Shown in pieces: positions 45,098 to 56,075 of a stretch of DNA of 64,000 bases (positions within the stretch are counted from its first letter, which is position 1; each line of letters opens with the position of its first letter). Location of the stretch: positions 930,001 through 994,000 of the forward strand of contig NZ_MTBA01000004.1 in assembly GCF_002150805.1 (NCBI RefSeq), given 5' to 3'. Under the pieces are notes generated by a model, which was given only the letters and a program-made list of their open reading frames with translations, made no database searches and was not told where the DNA came from. The translations under genes were made by a program, and so were the position numbers. The stretch is from Oceanospirillum sanctuarii (lineage in GTDB: Bacteria; Pseudomonadota; Gammaproteobacteria; Pseudomonadales; Halomonadaceae).

Positions 45098-46195
45098 ATG
45101 TCTGACACCCAGTTTTACACACTGAAAATCGCGGATGTGCAGCCGGAAACGGACACCGCGATCTGTGTAACCTTCGATGTTCCTGCGGAACTGAAAGAGA
45201 AGTTTAACTTTATTCAGGGTCAGTTCCTGACTCTGCGCGCTATGATCAATGGTGAAGACGTTCGTCGTTCTTACTCCATCTGTTCCGGTGTAACCGATGG
45301 CCACATGCGTGTGGGTATCAAGCGTGTTGATGGCGGTCGTTTCTCTAACTACGCCAACGACGAGTTCAAGCCGGGCATGGAAGTGGAAGTGATGCCACCT
45401 CAGGGTAGCTTCTACTCAGAGCTGAAAGCTGACAACGCCAAGAACTACATGTGCATCGCGGCAGGTTCCGGTATTACACCGATGATCTCCATCATGAAAT
45501 CCGTGCTGGATATCGAACCAAACAGTAAAGTTACCCTGATCTATGGTAACCAGCGCAGCAACACTGTGATGTTCAAAGACGAGCTGAACTTCATCAAAAA
45601 CCGTTACATGAGCCGCTTCCAGTGGATCAACGTAATGGATTATGAAGATCAGGGCGCTGACCTGCTGAACGGACGTATCGACAATAAGAAAGGCTATGCA
45701 CTGCAGAAAGCCGGTCTGATCGATATTAAGAGCACCGACGAAGCCTTCATCTGTGGCCCTGAAGCCATGATGACTGAAGTATCCCGTGGTTTCCGTATGG
45801 AAGGTCTGAGCGATGACCAGATCCACTACGAACTGTTCGCAAGCTCTTCTGCGGATGCGGAAGCGACTCTGGCGAAAGCACACGCCCGTGTTGAGCAGTA
45901 CGGCGAAGACAAAACCTCTAAGGTTACTGTCATCGCTGACGGCCGTTCTGTCATGTTTGATCTGGCCACTGTCGGTCAGAACATTCTGGATGCCGGTATG
46001 GAAGTGGGTATGGATCTGCCTTACTCCTGTAAAGGCGGTGTTTGCTCCACCTGTAAGTGTAAACTGGTGAAAGGCGAAGTGGAGATGGATATCTCCCACG
46101 GTCTGGAACAGCACGAGATCGATGCTGGTTACGTTCTGAGCTGTCAGGCGCACCCGATCTCCGACGAAGTGGTACTGGATTTCGACCAGCGTTAA
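45098..46195 (+). CDS. paaE: Phenylacetyl-CoA epoxidase reductase PaaE
   Basis: This 365-residue reductase passes electrons from NADPH to PaaA. It has an FAD domain (RRSYSICSG, about 49-57), an NAD-binding domain (MCIAAGSGITPMISIMKSV) and a C-terminal plant-type [2Fe-2S] ferredoxin domain with CKGGVCSTCKCK and a last Cys in YVLSCQAHP. It starts about 150 bp after paaD and is followed by a strong terminator. Confidence 0.96.
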   Translation: MSDTQFYTLKIADVQPETDTAICVTFDVPAELKEKFNFIQGQFLTLRAMINGEDVRRSYSICSGVTDGHMRVGIKRVDGGRFSNYANDEFKPGMEVEVMPPQGSFYSELKADNAKNYMCIAAGSGITPMISIMKSVLDIEPNSKVTLIYGNQRSNTVMFKDELNFIKNRYMSRFQWINVMDYEDQGADLLNGRIDNKKGYALQKAGLIDIKSTDEAFICGPEAMMTEVSRGFRMEGLSDDQIHYELFASSSADAEATLAKAHARVEQYGEDKTSKVTVIADGRSVMFDLATVGQNILDAGMEVGMDLPYSCKGGVCSTCKCKLVKGEVEMDISHGLEQHEIDAGYVLSCQAHPISDEVVLDFDQR

Positions 46196-46623
46196 TCGCC
46201 ACTGCGTTCGCTCACTTTAAAAGCCCTGATGCCTGTCAGGGCTTTTTTTATGCCTTTCAATTCGCTATCCGCCGCCAAGACCAGAAACTACTACTTCAGT
46301 ACTATTTTCCACCCAGCCTGCCCTGAAATGCTGCCCGTAAGTAGCATACTGATCACCTGCCAGCCGCACTAGGATTCTAAAAGCAGCACCTGACAAAACT
46401 GAGCGATTACCCTAGACAGAGCAGGGTTTTAAAGGGCTTCAGGCAAAACAGATCCGCCCTTTGACAGATAAAAAAGTCTAGCTGCAACCCCCAACAAAAT
46501 TTGAGATGCTGTCACCCCGCACATGGACGTTACGGAAGCAGACCGGCTACAACTGTCGCAAGGCAGCAGCCCGAAAGATAACAACAATAAAAGAGCAGGC
46601 TTCAGGCCTGTCAGTGGTCACCG
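46196..46623. other. Intergenic region after paaE
   Basis: About 430 bp: the paaE terminator at 46219-46248, then non-coding sequence presumably with the promoter of the alcohol dehydrogenase gene. I see no further gene or repeat. Confidence 0.6.
46219..46248 (+). terminator. Terminator of the paa operon
   Basis: AAAGCCCTGA pairs with TCAGGGCTTT around TGCCTG and is followed by a T run. It ends the paaABCDE transcript before the catabolic genes that complete the pathway, none of which is in this window. Confidence 0.9.
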
Positions 46624-47787
46624 ATGAGTAACGCAATCTCCAATCTGAGAAAATTCGTCTCTCCCGAAATCATCTTCGGTGCAGGCGCCCGCAAAACCGT
46701 AGGCAACTACGCCCGCAGTTTTGGCTCCAAAAAAGTTTTTCTGGTCTCCGACCCCGGCGTTGCAGCGGCGGGTTGGCTGGAAGATGTCAGAGCCGCTCTC
46801 GAAGCCGAAGGTATCGAGAGCGTGATCTTCACTCAGGTCTCCCCCAATCCCAGAACCGACGAAGTGATGCAGGGCGTTGAGCTGTATCAGGCAGAACAAT
46901 GCGACGTGATCGTTGCTGTGGGTGGTGGCAGCCCGATGGACTGCGCCAAGGGCGTGGGCATTGTCTCGGCCAATGGCGGCCACATCCTGAATTATGAAGG
47001 GATCGACACCATCGATCTGCCGATCCCGCCACTGATTTTTATCCCGACCACAGCCGGCACCTCAGCAGACGTTTCTCAGTTCGCCATCATTTCCGATCAG
47101 AACGAAAGAGTAAAAATATCCATCGTCAGTAAAGCCGTGGTGCCTGATGTCGCCCTGATCGATCCGGAAACCACGGCAACCATGGATAATTTCCTCACCG
47201 CCTGTACCGGTGTTGATGCCATGGTGCATGCCATTGAAGCCTTTGTTTCCACCGGCGCAGGCCCGCTCACCGACATGCACGCGCTGGATGCGATCCGCCT
47301 GATCAACAAGAACCTGCCACAACTGGTTGCCAACCCACTGGACAGCGAACGCCGTGAAGCCGTAATGCTCGGTTCTATGAAAGCGGGTCTCGCCTTCTCC
47401 AATGCGATTCTTGGGGCTGTTCACGCGATGTCCCATAGTCTGGGTGGTTATCTCGATCTGCCCCATGGACTCTGTAACGCCATGCTGCTGGAACATGTGA
47501 TCGACTTTAACTATCGGGACGCTCAGGATCGTTACAAGGTAATTGCGGAAACACTGGAACTGGAAACCCACAACCGGAGCAGTCAGGAGATCCGCCGAGT
47601 CCTTGTGGATAAAGTGATCAACCTGAAACAGGAAGTTGGCCTGTATCAGACCCTGTCTCAGCAAGGAGTAAAAACAACCGATCTGCCGCAACTCTCCGAA
47701 AAAGCACTGGCGGATCTCTGCATCCTGACCAACCCCCGTAGTTCCAACCAACGTGATCTCGAAGTGGTTTATGAAGAAGCGCTCTGA
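46624..47787 (+). CDS. ercA: Iron-containing alcohol dehydrogenase, ErcA-like
   Basis: The 387-residue group III dehydrogenase has the NAD-binding VIAVGGGSPMDCAKGVGI, the metal-binding pattern TGVDAMVHAIEAFVS and LGAVHAMSHSLGGYLDLPHG (the paired His residues), and IPTTAGTSADVSQFAII. Length and context match Pseudomonas ErcA, which lies next to the kinase ErcS' and takes part in control of ethanol oxidation. The kinase frame here overlaps its 3' end. It could also be a plain alcohol or lactaldehyde dehydrogenase. Confidence 0.82.
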   Translation: MSNAISNLRKFVSPEIIFGAGARKTVGNYARSFGSKKVFLVSDPGVAAAGWLEDVRAALEAEGIESVIFTQVSPNPRTDEVMQGVELYQAEQCDVIVAVGGGSPMDCAKGVGIVSANGGHILNYEGIDTIDLPIPPLIFIPTTAGTSADVSQFAIISDQNERVKISIVSKAVVPDVALIDPETTATMDNFLTACTGVDAMVHAIEAFVSTGAGPLTDMHALDAIRLINKNLPQLVANPLDSERREAVMLGSMKAGLAFSNAILGAVHAMSHSLGGYLDLPHGLCNAMLLEHVIDFNYRDAQDRYKVIAETLELETHNRSSQEIRRVLVDKVINLKQEVGLYQTLSQQGVKTTDLPQLSEKALADLCILTNPRSSNQRDLEVVYEEAL

Positions 47788-49246
47788 TCTGACACAGCGT
47801 CAGGAGCTCAAAAATCGCTCTGAGACAAAAACCAGCTCCGACCGGAATAGCGAACAGTCACGTGGCGAGGCACTGACCCACCTGATCGGCCTTGGAGAGC
47901 AGTCCGTTCGTAAAAGCTACTATCCGGAACTGCTCACCAAACTGGAAGAGCTGGAACAGGAAAGAGACCGTTATTCCCAACTCAACGCCACACTGGAACA
48001 GCTGAATGAAGAACTGGAAGTTCGCGTACAAAAACGTACTCAGGAACTTCAGGCCGTTAACGCCCAACTCCGGCAGGAGATTGATGAGCGCCAGCAAATT
48101 GAAGAACAACTGAAACAAGCCAAAGAAGCAGCCGAAGAAGCCAACCGTAATAAAGACAAGTATTTTGCCGCGGCCAGCCACGATCTGCTGCAACCAATGA
48201 ATGCTGCTCGCCTGCTGGTATCCGCTCTCAGAGAACGCACACTGGCTCCCGCTGATGAAGGGCTGGTTGAGCGCGTGCATCTGGCTCTGGAAAACGCTGA
48301 AGATCTGATCAACGACCTCTTGGATATCTCACGTCTGGATCAGAATGCCATTACCCCGGATCTGAGTTCTATGCAGTTGAACGCTCTGCTGCACTCTCTG
48401 GATGCTGAATTTCAGCCCGTAGCTCAGGTGAAAAAGCTCAGACTCAATATCCTGCCCACCAGCCTTGCTGTGTGTAGTGATTCCCGCTTGCTGATGCGGA
48501 TTCTGCGTAACCTGATCAGTAACGCGATCCGCTATACCCCGGAAGGTAAGATTACTGTCGGCTGTCGCCGGACATCTGAACATGTCCTGATTCAGGTATG
48601 GGATACCGGCGATGGCATTCCCACCGACCAGCTGGAGATGATCTTCAAAGAGTTTCAGCAGCTGGATCAGCATCGGGGTAAAAACCGTCAGGGACTGGGA
48701 CTCGGTCTTGCCATTGTTGACCGTATCGCCCGTATGCTGGGCCACCCGGTTCAGGTCGCCTCGGTCGAGGGGCAGGGTTCCTGCTTCAGTGTTCGGGTGC
48801 CCCGGGCTCATTTCCAGCCAAGGGTACCCACTTCTCTGCCACCAGCGAGCTTCAGACCATCAGGGGATGTGCTCTTCCAGCGCTCGGTTCTGGTGATCGA
48901 CAATGAAGAGAGCATTCTGGTCAGTATGGAGGCACTTCTGCAGCAATGGGGTTGTCAGCTGATCTGCGCACCGGATCTGGAAGAAGCCCTGGCGCTTTGT
49001 GAAGATGAAGAATTTGAACCTGAAGTGATTCTGGCTGACTTCCACCTGCACGATAACCGCACAGGTACCGAGGCGATCACCGCCTTACGCCAGCACTATC
49101 AGAGGGAGATCCCGGCCATTGTACTCACCGCAGATCGCAACAGTGAGCAGCGTAAGCGCTTTAACGATGCCAAGCTGCCGGTACTCAATAAGCCGGTGAA
49201 ACCGGGCAAACTCAGGGCACTGATCCAGCATCTGCTGGAATCCTGA
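47771..49246 (+). CDS. Hybrid histidine kinase/response regulator, ErcS'/NahK-like
   Basis: From ATG 47771 the protein has 491 residues. A predicted coiled coil (about 55-125, many Glu/Gln/Leu) leads to the His box ASHDLLQPMNAARLLVSAL. The ATPase domain follows (LRNLISNAIRYTPEG, VWDTGDGIP, GLGLGLAIVDRIARML), then a receiver domain (VIDNEESILVSME, ILADFHLHDNRTG, VLNKPVKPGKL). No membrane segment or sensor domain is apparent. It overlaps the dehydrogenase stop by 17 bp in another frame, implying translational coupling. The SHDLLQP box is typical of the ErcS'/NahK group. Confidence 0.87.
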   Translation: MKKRSDLTQRQELKNRSETKTSSDRNSEQSRGEALTHLIGLGEQSVRKSYYPELLTKLEELEQERDRYSQLNATLEQLNEELEVRVQKRTQELQAVNAQLRQEIDERQQIEEQLKQAKEAAEEANRNKDKYFAAASHDLLQPMNAARLLVSALRERTLAPADEGLVERVHLALENAEDLINDLLDISRLDQNAITPDLSSMQLNALLHSLDAEFQPVAQVKKLRLNILPTSLAVCSDSRLLMRILRNLISNAIRYTPEGKITVGCRRTSEHVLIQVWDTGDGIPTDQLEMIFKEFQQLDQHRGKNRQGLGLGLAIVDRIARMLGHPVQVASVEGQGSCFSVRVPRAHFQPRVPTSLPPASFRPSGDVLFQRSVLVIDNEESILVSMEALLQQWGCQLICAPDLEEALALCEDEEFEPEVILADFHLHDNRTGTEAITALRQHYQREIPAIVLTADRNSEQRKRFNDAKLPVLNKPVKPGKLRALIQHLLES

Positions 49247-49274
49247 ATATAGATATCACGTATGCTCCGAACAC

Positions 49275-49302
49275 AAAAAAACCTGCCGCAGCAGGTTTTT
49301 TT
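49275..49302. terminator. Bidirectional terminator between hybrid kinase and yeeN-like gene
   Basis: AAAAAAACCTGC and GCAGGTTTTTTT form a perfect 12-bp stem around CGCA. It serves both convergent genes. Confidence 0.93.
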
Positions 49303-49363
49303 GGTTTCCGGTATCGTCAGCGACCATACCGGAAAAAGTCTGGACTCAGGAACAGCGCCAAAC

Positions 49364-50083
49364 TTAGTACTCAGCGTTGTGGTAGACGTTCTGTACGTCA
49401 TCCAGGAAGTTCAGCATATCCAGGAACTTGTCCATGGTTTCCACATCTTCACCGGAAATAGCGGTCATGTTATGGGGAACAAACTGGATCTCATCCACTT
49501 CCAGCTCAACACCTTCACCAACCAGTTCCGTGATCGCTGTTTTAGCTTTCGCGTAATCGGTGTGTGGTGCGAATACGGTCAGTTTGCCGTCTTCGTTTTC
49601 GATATCCGTGACATCAACATCCGCTTCCATCAGCGCTTCCAGTACTGCCTCTTCGTCATCGAAAGCAAATACGAAAATCGCGCTGTGGTCGAACATGTGG
49701 CTTACGCTACCCTGACCACCGATTTTGCACTTAGCTTTGTTGAAACAGGTACGAACATCCCCAAAGGTACGGTTCGGGTTATCGGTCAGACAGTCCACGA
49801 TCACCATGGTGCCGCCAGGGCCAAAACCTTCATAGCGAGCTGTGGAGAAGTCTTCGCCACCACCGCCTTTTGCCTTATCCAGAGCTTTGTCGATTACGTG
49901 ACCCGGAACCTGGTCTTTCTTCGCACGGTCAATCAGACTACGCAGAGACAGGTTACCATCCGGCTCTACACCACCGGCTTTCGCACAGACATAAATCTCA
50001 CGGCCATATTTGCTGTACAGCTTGGCTTTAGCGTCCGACGTTTTAGCCATGGACTCTTTTCGGTTTTGAAAGGCTCTGCCCAT
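49364..50083 (-). CDS. yeeN: YebC/PmpR-family protein, YeeN-like
   Basis: The 239-residue protein begins [27 protein letters not shown] and contains [46 protein letters not shown] and [10 protein letters not shown], with a C-terminal DDVQNVYHN. It is nearer to E. coli YeeN than to YebC. YebC-family members act as regulators or translation factors at proline-rich stretches; the function of YeeN is less clear. Confidence 0.88.
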   Translation of the reverse strand: MGRAFQNRKESMAKTSDAKAKLYSKYGREIYVCAKAGGVEPDGNLSLRSLIDRAKKDQVPGHVIDKALDKAKGGGGEDFSTARYEGFGPGGTMVIVDCLTDNPNRTFGDVRTCFNKAKCKIGGQGSVSHMFDHSAIFVFAFDDEEAVLEALMEADVDVTDIENEDGKLTVFAPHTDYAKAKTAITELVGEGVELEVDEIQFVPHNMTAISGEDVETMDKFLDMLNFLDDVQNVYHNAEY

Positions 50084-50393
50084 ACCACTATCCCGTTTTA
50101 TTTGTTTAAAAACCGGATTTTACCTCTAAGCCGGACGCTATAAAACTCTCTTGAGATAAAACTCGCTGATCACAGGCAAAGAGTATCCCGTTATCCATAA
50201 CCGGCAGAGCTCCATCAAATCCCCACCAGACAAACACCTGCTCAGATCAATAAAAGTCTAATTCCAGAAATGTTAATAATCTGTAACAATGTTACAAAAG
50301 AAAACAAAAGCGTAGAATGAAGATTCTTTTTATAAGCATCTATTTAGATTCACAGCCCATTCATCTGTAGATTCTCCCGAGGTCGATACTCTT
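50084..50393. other. Intergenic region yeeN/chemoreceptor
   Basis: A 310-bp divergent region with an AT-rich stretch (about 50240-50350) that should hold both promoters. No gene or clear repeat is seen. Confidence 0.55.
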
Positions 50394-51482
50394 ATGTGGT
50401 TCAGCAACACTTTAAAAGACGAAAATGCCGCGCTGAAGCAGGAACTCGCTCAGCTAAAACAGCAGCATCAGACGGAGATTCAGCAGCTGCAGGAAGTGAT
50501 TGAGGAGAAGGAAAGCCATATCCGCCGGGTGCAACAGGCCTCTGAGGATTTCGCGAATATCATGCCCTGCATTCTTCAGGGCGGCGATATGCTGAATACC
50601 ATCCGCGAAGGTCTGGCAAGCAATGCAGAAGCTCTGATCGAAGAGCGCAAAGCCCAGAAGCAGATGAATGATGTTTTTGCTGAAACACGGGATGCACTGG
50701 TTCGTCTTGAAAACCGCGCCAGCTTTATCAGCGAGCACGCCGGAAAAAGTATGGATGCGGTATCCGTTCTGGATGAAACCGCTTCCGGCATCAGCCGTCT
50801 GGTTTCTTCTATCCAGGAGATTTCCGATCAGACCAACCTGCTGGCACTGAACGCCGCGATTGAGGCGGCGCGTGCCGGGGAAGCCGGACGTGGTTTCGCC
50901 GTTGTAGCCGATGAAGTTCGTCAACTGGCAGCCAAAGCTCATGAAGCCAGCAGTCAGATCGAATCCCTGATTACCAAAGTAATCTCCCAGACCAATGACA
51001 TCAAAACCATGGTCAGCGAAAACCAGCAAAGCACCGAAGAGATCTCCGCGTCTTCTTCCCAGATTGATCATGTGGTGGAACAGGTATTGGAACGCTCAAC
51101 CCACATGCAGAGTGTGATCAGTGACTCCACCACATCCGCATTTCTGAATACAGTGAAGCTGGATCATGCCGTGTGGAAGAACAATGTTTACAGCCTGATC
51201 GAGAAACAACAGTTTTCCAGCCAGGTGAATGCCCATACCGAATGTCGTCTGGGTAACTGGTACTTCAACGGTTATGGTGCCAGCCACTACAGCCATCTTC
51301 AGAGCTTTAAAGATCTGGATCGCCCCCACAAGCAGGTGCATGAGTGTGGTCGCTCTGCCCTTCAGGCAGGTGCTGCCGGCGATACCAAAAATATGCTGAA
51401 ATACCTGCAGTGTATGGAAGACGCCAGTCTGGAGGTGATCCGCTGTATTGACCGCCTGATGCAGGACACCCGCAGTCTCTGA
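50394..51482 (+). CDS. Soluble methyl-accepting chemotaxis-type protein with CZB domain
   Basis: This 362-residue protein has no membrane segment. An N-terminal coiled coil (about 6-50) precedes the signalling hairpin with the conserved tip [37 protein letters not shown]-terminal CZB zinc-binding domain (about 250-362) has [24 protein letters not shown] and a later H..VHECG. CZB domains sense zinc or hypochlorite-type oxidation and often occur on soluble receptors or diguanylate cyclases. No other chemotaxis gene is adjacent. Confidence 0.9.
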   Translation: MWFSNTLKDENAALKQELAQLKQQHQTEIQQLQEVIEEKESHIRRVQQASEDFANIMPCILQGGDMLNTIREGLASNAEALIEERKAQKQMNDVFAETRDALVRLENRASFISEHAGKSMDAVSVLDETASGISRLVSSIQEISDQTNLLALNAAIEAARAGEAGRGFAVVADEVRQLAAKAHEASSQIESLITKVISQTNDIKTMVSENQQSTEEISASSSQIDHVVEQVLERSTHMQSVISDSTTSAFLNTVKLDHAVWKNNVYSLIEKQQFSSQVNAHTECRLGNWYFNGYGASHYSHLQSFKDLDRPHKQVHECGRSALQAGAAGDTKNMLKYLQCMEDASLEVIRCIDRLMQDTRSL

Positions 51483-51523
51483 CTCTGAATTTCAAGCTTC
51501 TGAAGTCAAAGACATAGGATAAA

Positions 51524-51562
51524 AAAAGCCGCTGCTGATCAACCCGATCTACAGCGGCTTTT
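51524..51562 (+). terminator. Terminator after the chemoreceptor gene
   Basis: AAAAGCCGCTG pairs with CAGCGGCTTTT across a 17-nt loop, followed by GTTTTC. The A run upstream also makes it usable for the convergent fghA gene. Confidence 0.82.
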
Positions 51563-51600
51563 GTTTTCTGCCCTACCGGAAGCTCCTGGATTATGAATCC

Positions 51601-52440
51601 TCAGGCTTTCAGGTAACGGCTATGAAACGCCAGATGCTCTTCGATAAAGCTGGCGATAAAGTAGTAGCTGTGGTCATAACCTTCCTGCATGCGCAGCTGC
51701 ATCGGGTATCCCGCTTGTTCTGCCGCCTGAACCAGAAGCTCAGGTTTCAGCTGCTCTTCAAGAAAGCTATCCTCTGTGCCCTGATCCACCAGCATCGGCA
51801 GATGCACCTTAGCCTGACGGATCAGCCCACAGCTGTCGTAGGCTTTCCAGCTTTCACGATTCGCACCCAGATATGCGGTAAAGGCTTTTTCACCCCAGGG
51901 TACATTCACCGGATTCACAATCGGGCTGAAGGCAGATACCGAGCAGAAACGCTCAGGATTTTTCATCGCCAGAGTCAGCGCACCATGCCCACCCATAGAG
52001 TGGCCAGCTAAAGCCCGTTTCTCAGTTACAGGGAAAACCGACTCGATCAGTTCCGGCAACTCATTCAACACGTAATCTTCCATACGGTAATGCTTCGCCC
52101 AAGGCTCCTGAGTCGCGTTCAGGTAAAAGCCTGCTCCCTGTCCCAGATCGTAGCCATCATCATTAGCCACATCCTCACCACGGGGACTGGTATCCGGTGC
52201 AACCAGTGCAATACCCAGCTCTGCCGCCATTCGATGAGCGCCAGCCTTCTGCATAAAGTTCTCATCGGTACAGGTCAGGCCCGACAGCCAATAGAGCACA
52301 GGTACAGGGCCGACTGCTGCCTGAGGCGGCAGATAGATGGCAAAACGCATCTCGCAGTTCAGCACCTGTGACCGGTGACGATACTGCTTATGCCAGCCGC
52401 CAAAACTACGGTTACGGCTGATATTTTCCAAAGGTTCCAT
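51601..52440 (-). CDS. fghA: S-formylglutathione hydrolase
   Basis: This 279-residue esterase-D-family alpha/beta hydrolase releases formate and glutathione from S-formylglutathione. Visible are [50 protein letters not shown], the nucleophile elbow [10 protein letters not shown] and the C-terminal catalytic His in [13 protein letters not shown]. It lies 91 bp downstream of frmA on the same strand and completes the pathway. Confidence 0.96.
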   Translation of the reverse strand: MEPLENISRNRSFGGWHKQYRHRSQVLNCEMRFAIYLPPQAAVGPVPVLYWLSGLTCTDENFMQKAGAHRMAAELGIALVAPDTSPRGEDVANDDGYDLGQGAGFYLNATQEPWAKHYRMEDYVLNELPELIESVFPVTEKRALAGHSMGGHGALTLAMKNPERFCSVSAFSPIVNPVNVPWGEKAFTAYLGANRESWKAYDSCGLIRQAKVHLPMLVDQGTEDSFLEEQLKPELLVQAAEQAGYPMQLRMQEGYDHSYYFIASFIEEHLAFHSRYLKA

Positions 52441-52531
52441 AGAGTTCTCCTGCTGAAGGCCGGATGCCCATCATCTCTCAATGGGGTATCCGGCTCTGTC
52501 ATAACGTCCGCTCAATAATCTGAAATCGAGC

Positions 52532-53668
<1,137 letters not shown>

Positions 53669-53847
53669 TTACTGACAGCTTTTCAGCTGATGACAAAATA
53701 ACGTTGAAAAAACGTATCCCTCAGGATCGATGGCGTAAGTTTAGTCATTACCCTTAAAAGCATAATCACCTAAAATATAAATTCACTTTTACCACCATGT
53801 AACAATCAACAAACCACTGAAGCCTGCAGCCAATAACAGGAGAAGCG

Positions 53848-54714
53848 ATGAACTGGGAAGGTATAAACGAATTTGTCGCCGTGTATGAAAGCGAAAGTTT
53901 CACACAGGCATCCCGACAACTGGACTGCTCAACCGCTCAGGTCAGCCGTCAGGTGGGTCAGCTGGAAAAGCGACTCGGCAGCAAGCTTTTCTATCGCACC
54001 ACCCGCAAGGTTTCCGCCACCGAGGCCGGCCAGATTTTCTATCAGCACTGTCGCCAGATTCTGGATGCGCTGGATGATGCCGAAAGGGCACTGACCGATC
54101 TGCAGGCGAGCCCCCGAGGCAAACTTAAGATCACAGCGCCGGTCGCTTATGGCGAAAGCCACATCGTGCCTTTGCTGAATAACTTTATGCAGCGATACCC
54201 GGATCTGGAGTTGCAGTGCCACCTGACCAACCAGACGCTGGATCTGGTGACTGAAGGTTATGATCTGGCGATCCGACTGGGGCGACTGGGTGATTCCAGC
54301 ATGATCGCCCGCCGCCTATCCAGTCGCAGACTTTATGTTTGTGCATCACCGGCTTATCTCGCCCGATATGGGGAACCCCATACCCTGTCCGAACTGAATC
54401 ATCACAGCTGTCTGCAGGGAACTCTGGACTACTGGCGTTTTCGTTCACAGGGGCAGGAACGAAATCTGAGAATTCATGGTCGTATAAGGTGTAATAGTGG
54501 ACATGCCTTGCTGGATGCTGCACTAAAAGGTTTAGGGATCACACAGCTGCCGGATTATTACGTGGATGAGGCTTTAAAAAGTGGTCAGCTGGTCAGCTTG
54601 CTGGAGCCTTTTCAGGGTGATGATGAGGGTATCTGGGCGCTTTACCCACAGAACCGTTTGCTGTCACCAAAAATCAGGCTGCTGGTGGACTATCTTATTG
54701 ATTCTCTTAAATAA
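53848..54714 (+). CDS. LysR-family transcriptional regulator
   Basis: This 288-residue regulator has an N-terminal winged helix (INEFVAVYESESFTQASRQLDCSTAQVSRQVGQLEKRLG) and a C-terminal binding domain beginning PRGKLKITAPVAYGE, close to the CrgA/DsdC-like subgroup. Divergent from frmA with a 190-bp gap, it is a plausible regulator of formaldehyde detoxification; frmR, the usual E. coli regulator, is not seen. Confidence 0.9.
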   Translation: MNWEGINEFVAVYESESFTQASRQLDCSTAQVSRQVGQLEKRLGSKLFYRTTRKVSATEAGQIFYQHCRQILDALDDAERALTDLQASPRGKLKITAPVAYGESHIVPLLNNFMQRYPDLELQCHLTNQTLDLVTEGYDLAIRLGRLGDSSMIARRLSSRRLYVCASPAYLARYGEPHTLSELNHHSCLQGTLDYWRFRSQGQERNLRIHGRIRCNSGHALLDAALKGLGITQLPDYYVDEALKSGQLVSLLEPFQGDDEGIWALYPQNRLLSPKIRLLVDYLIDSLK

Positions 54715-54943
54715 AAACCAACTTAATGGGTTTTGCATAAAATTCAGCAACAGATCAATAAAAACCAAGATTTATTGCTTCAAATCTATAACTGACATTT
54801 AAAAGTTATATAAATCAGCTACACTGCCGATACCCCACAAAAATTATGACAATAAAATAAAACCCCTTGTTGTTCAGCGTCATTTTCATCGTCACCTGTT
54901 TTAGAGCCGACACGCTGATCCGGGATGTTCAAGGATATCCGAG

Positions 54944-56029
54944 ATGCCAAAACGTTTTTTCTCATTTTTCTCTTCTGCTTCACATCAAGCATCTGCCAAA
55001 CGTCATCTTTTTTCTGGTAAACCTTTCGCCCTAGCACTCCTTTCCGGTGCATTGACTCTGACTCCTCTGGCTCAGGCCACAACTGATAGCGGAACGAAAG
55101 ATATCGTTGTCGAGAAAGGCGATCTTGACTGCGGCGTTTTTCCGGATGATCCGGGGCGCAGCGCCATCAATGACAAAGGCCGCTGGGAAGGCTTCTATGT
55201 CGATTTCTGCCGTGCAACCGCCGCTGCGGTTTTGGGCAATCCTGAATTTGTCAATTTCATCGAAGTGGGTGCGACCACACGCTTTACCACTCTGATGGAA
55301 AAGAAAACCGATGTTGTCATGTACAGTTCCACCTGGACGCTGGGACGCGAAAACCTCTATCAGGTTGAATTCCCGGCAATTTATCTGCTCGACGGTCAGG
55401 GCTTTATGGTGCGTAAAAGCTCCGGTATCCGCCAGCTGTCAGACCTTCAGGGCAAACGCATCTGTGTAACCGCTAACACCACCACCCATGACAATCTGGT
55501 TGATACCTTCAACTCCCGCGGCTACAAAGCTGACATCATCTTCGCCAATGGCGACAGCTTCTTCCGTGGCAGCTGTGATGCTTACAGTGCCGACCGTATG
55601 AATCTGGCAACTAACCGAGCCAACCGTGCGGATAACCCGAAAGACTACATCGTACTGCCTGAGATGATCTCCCGCGAGCCAATCGGCCCTAAGGTGCGTA
55701 ACGACGATCCTGAGTGGTCACGCATCATTCGCTCCGTCGTACACGCTGTCATTCTGGCGGAAGAAAAAGGCATCACCTCGGTTAATGTTGATCAGGTGCT
55801 GGCAACCTCCAAAGATGTCGAAGTGCTCAACCTGCTGGGTAAAACCGGTGATATCGGCACTCAGCTGGGTCTTGACCCTCAATGGGCCTATCGCATTATT
55901 AAATCCGTGGGCAACTACGGTGAGATCTACAACCGCCACTTCGGCCTGGGAACCCCGATCAATATGGAACGTGGACTTAACCGTCTGTGGAATCAGGGCG
56001 GAGCGCTATTTGCGCCTCCGTTTAAATAA
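54944..56029 (+). CDS. Amino-acid-type ABC substrate-binding protein (AapJ-like)
   Basis: This 361-residue periplasmic protein has a signal peptide (FALALLSGALTLTPLAQA) and the AapJ-type body GDLDCGVFPDDPG, GFYVDFCRATAAAVLG, RFTTLMEKKTDVVMYSSTWTLGR and LQGKRICVTANTTTHDNL. AapJ proteins normally serve a general amino-acid ABC transporter, but no aapQMP genes follow. The next gene, 46 bp on, is a diguanylate cyclase. Confidence 0.88.
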   Translation: MPKRFFSFFSSASHQASAKRHLFSGKPFALALLSGALTLTPLAQATTDSGTKDIVVEKGDLDCGVFPDDPGRSAINDKGRWEGFYVDFCRATAAAVLGNPEFVNFIEVGATTRFTTLMEKKTDVVMYSSTWTLGRENLYQVEFPAIYLLDGQGFMVRKSSGIRQLSDLQGKRICVTANTTTHDNLVDTFNSRGYKADIIFANGDSFFRGSCDAYSADRMNLATNRANRADNPKDYIVLPEMISREPIGPKVRNDDPEWSRIIRSVVHAVILAEEKGITSVNVDQVLATSKDVEVLNLLGKTGDIGTQLGLDPQWAYRIIKSVGNYGEIYNRHFGLGTPINMERGLNRLWNQGGALFAPPFK

Positions 56030-56075
56030 CTGATTCTCCGGGCATCCGGTTTCATATCTGATTAAGAGTTCATCT

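Noticed and set aside
49262-50143. 293-residue open frame antisense to the yeeN-like gene
   Set aside because: It runs through a bidirectional terminator and mirrors a conserved protein.
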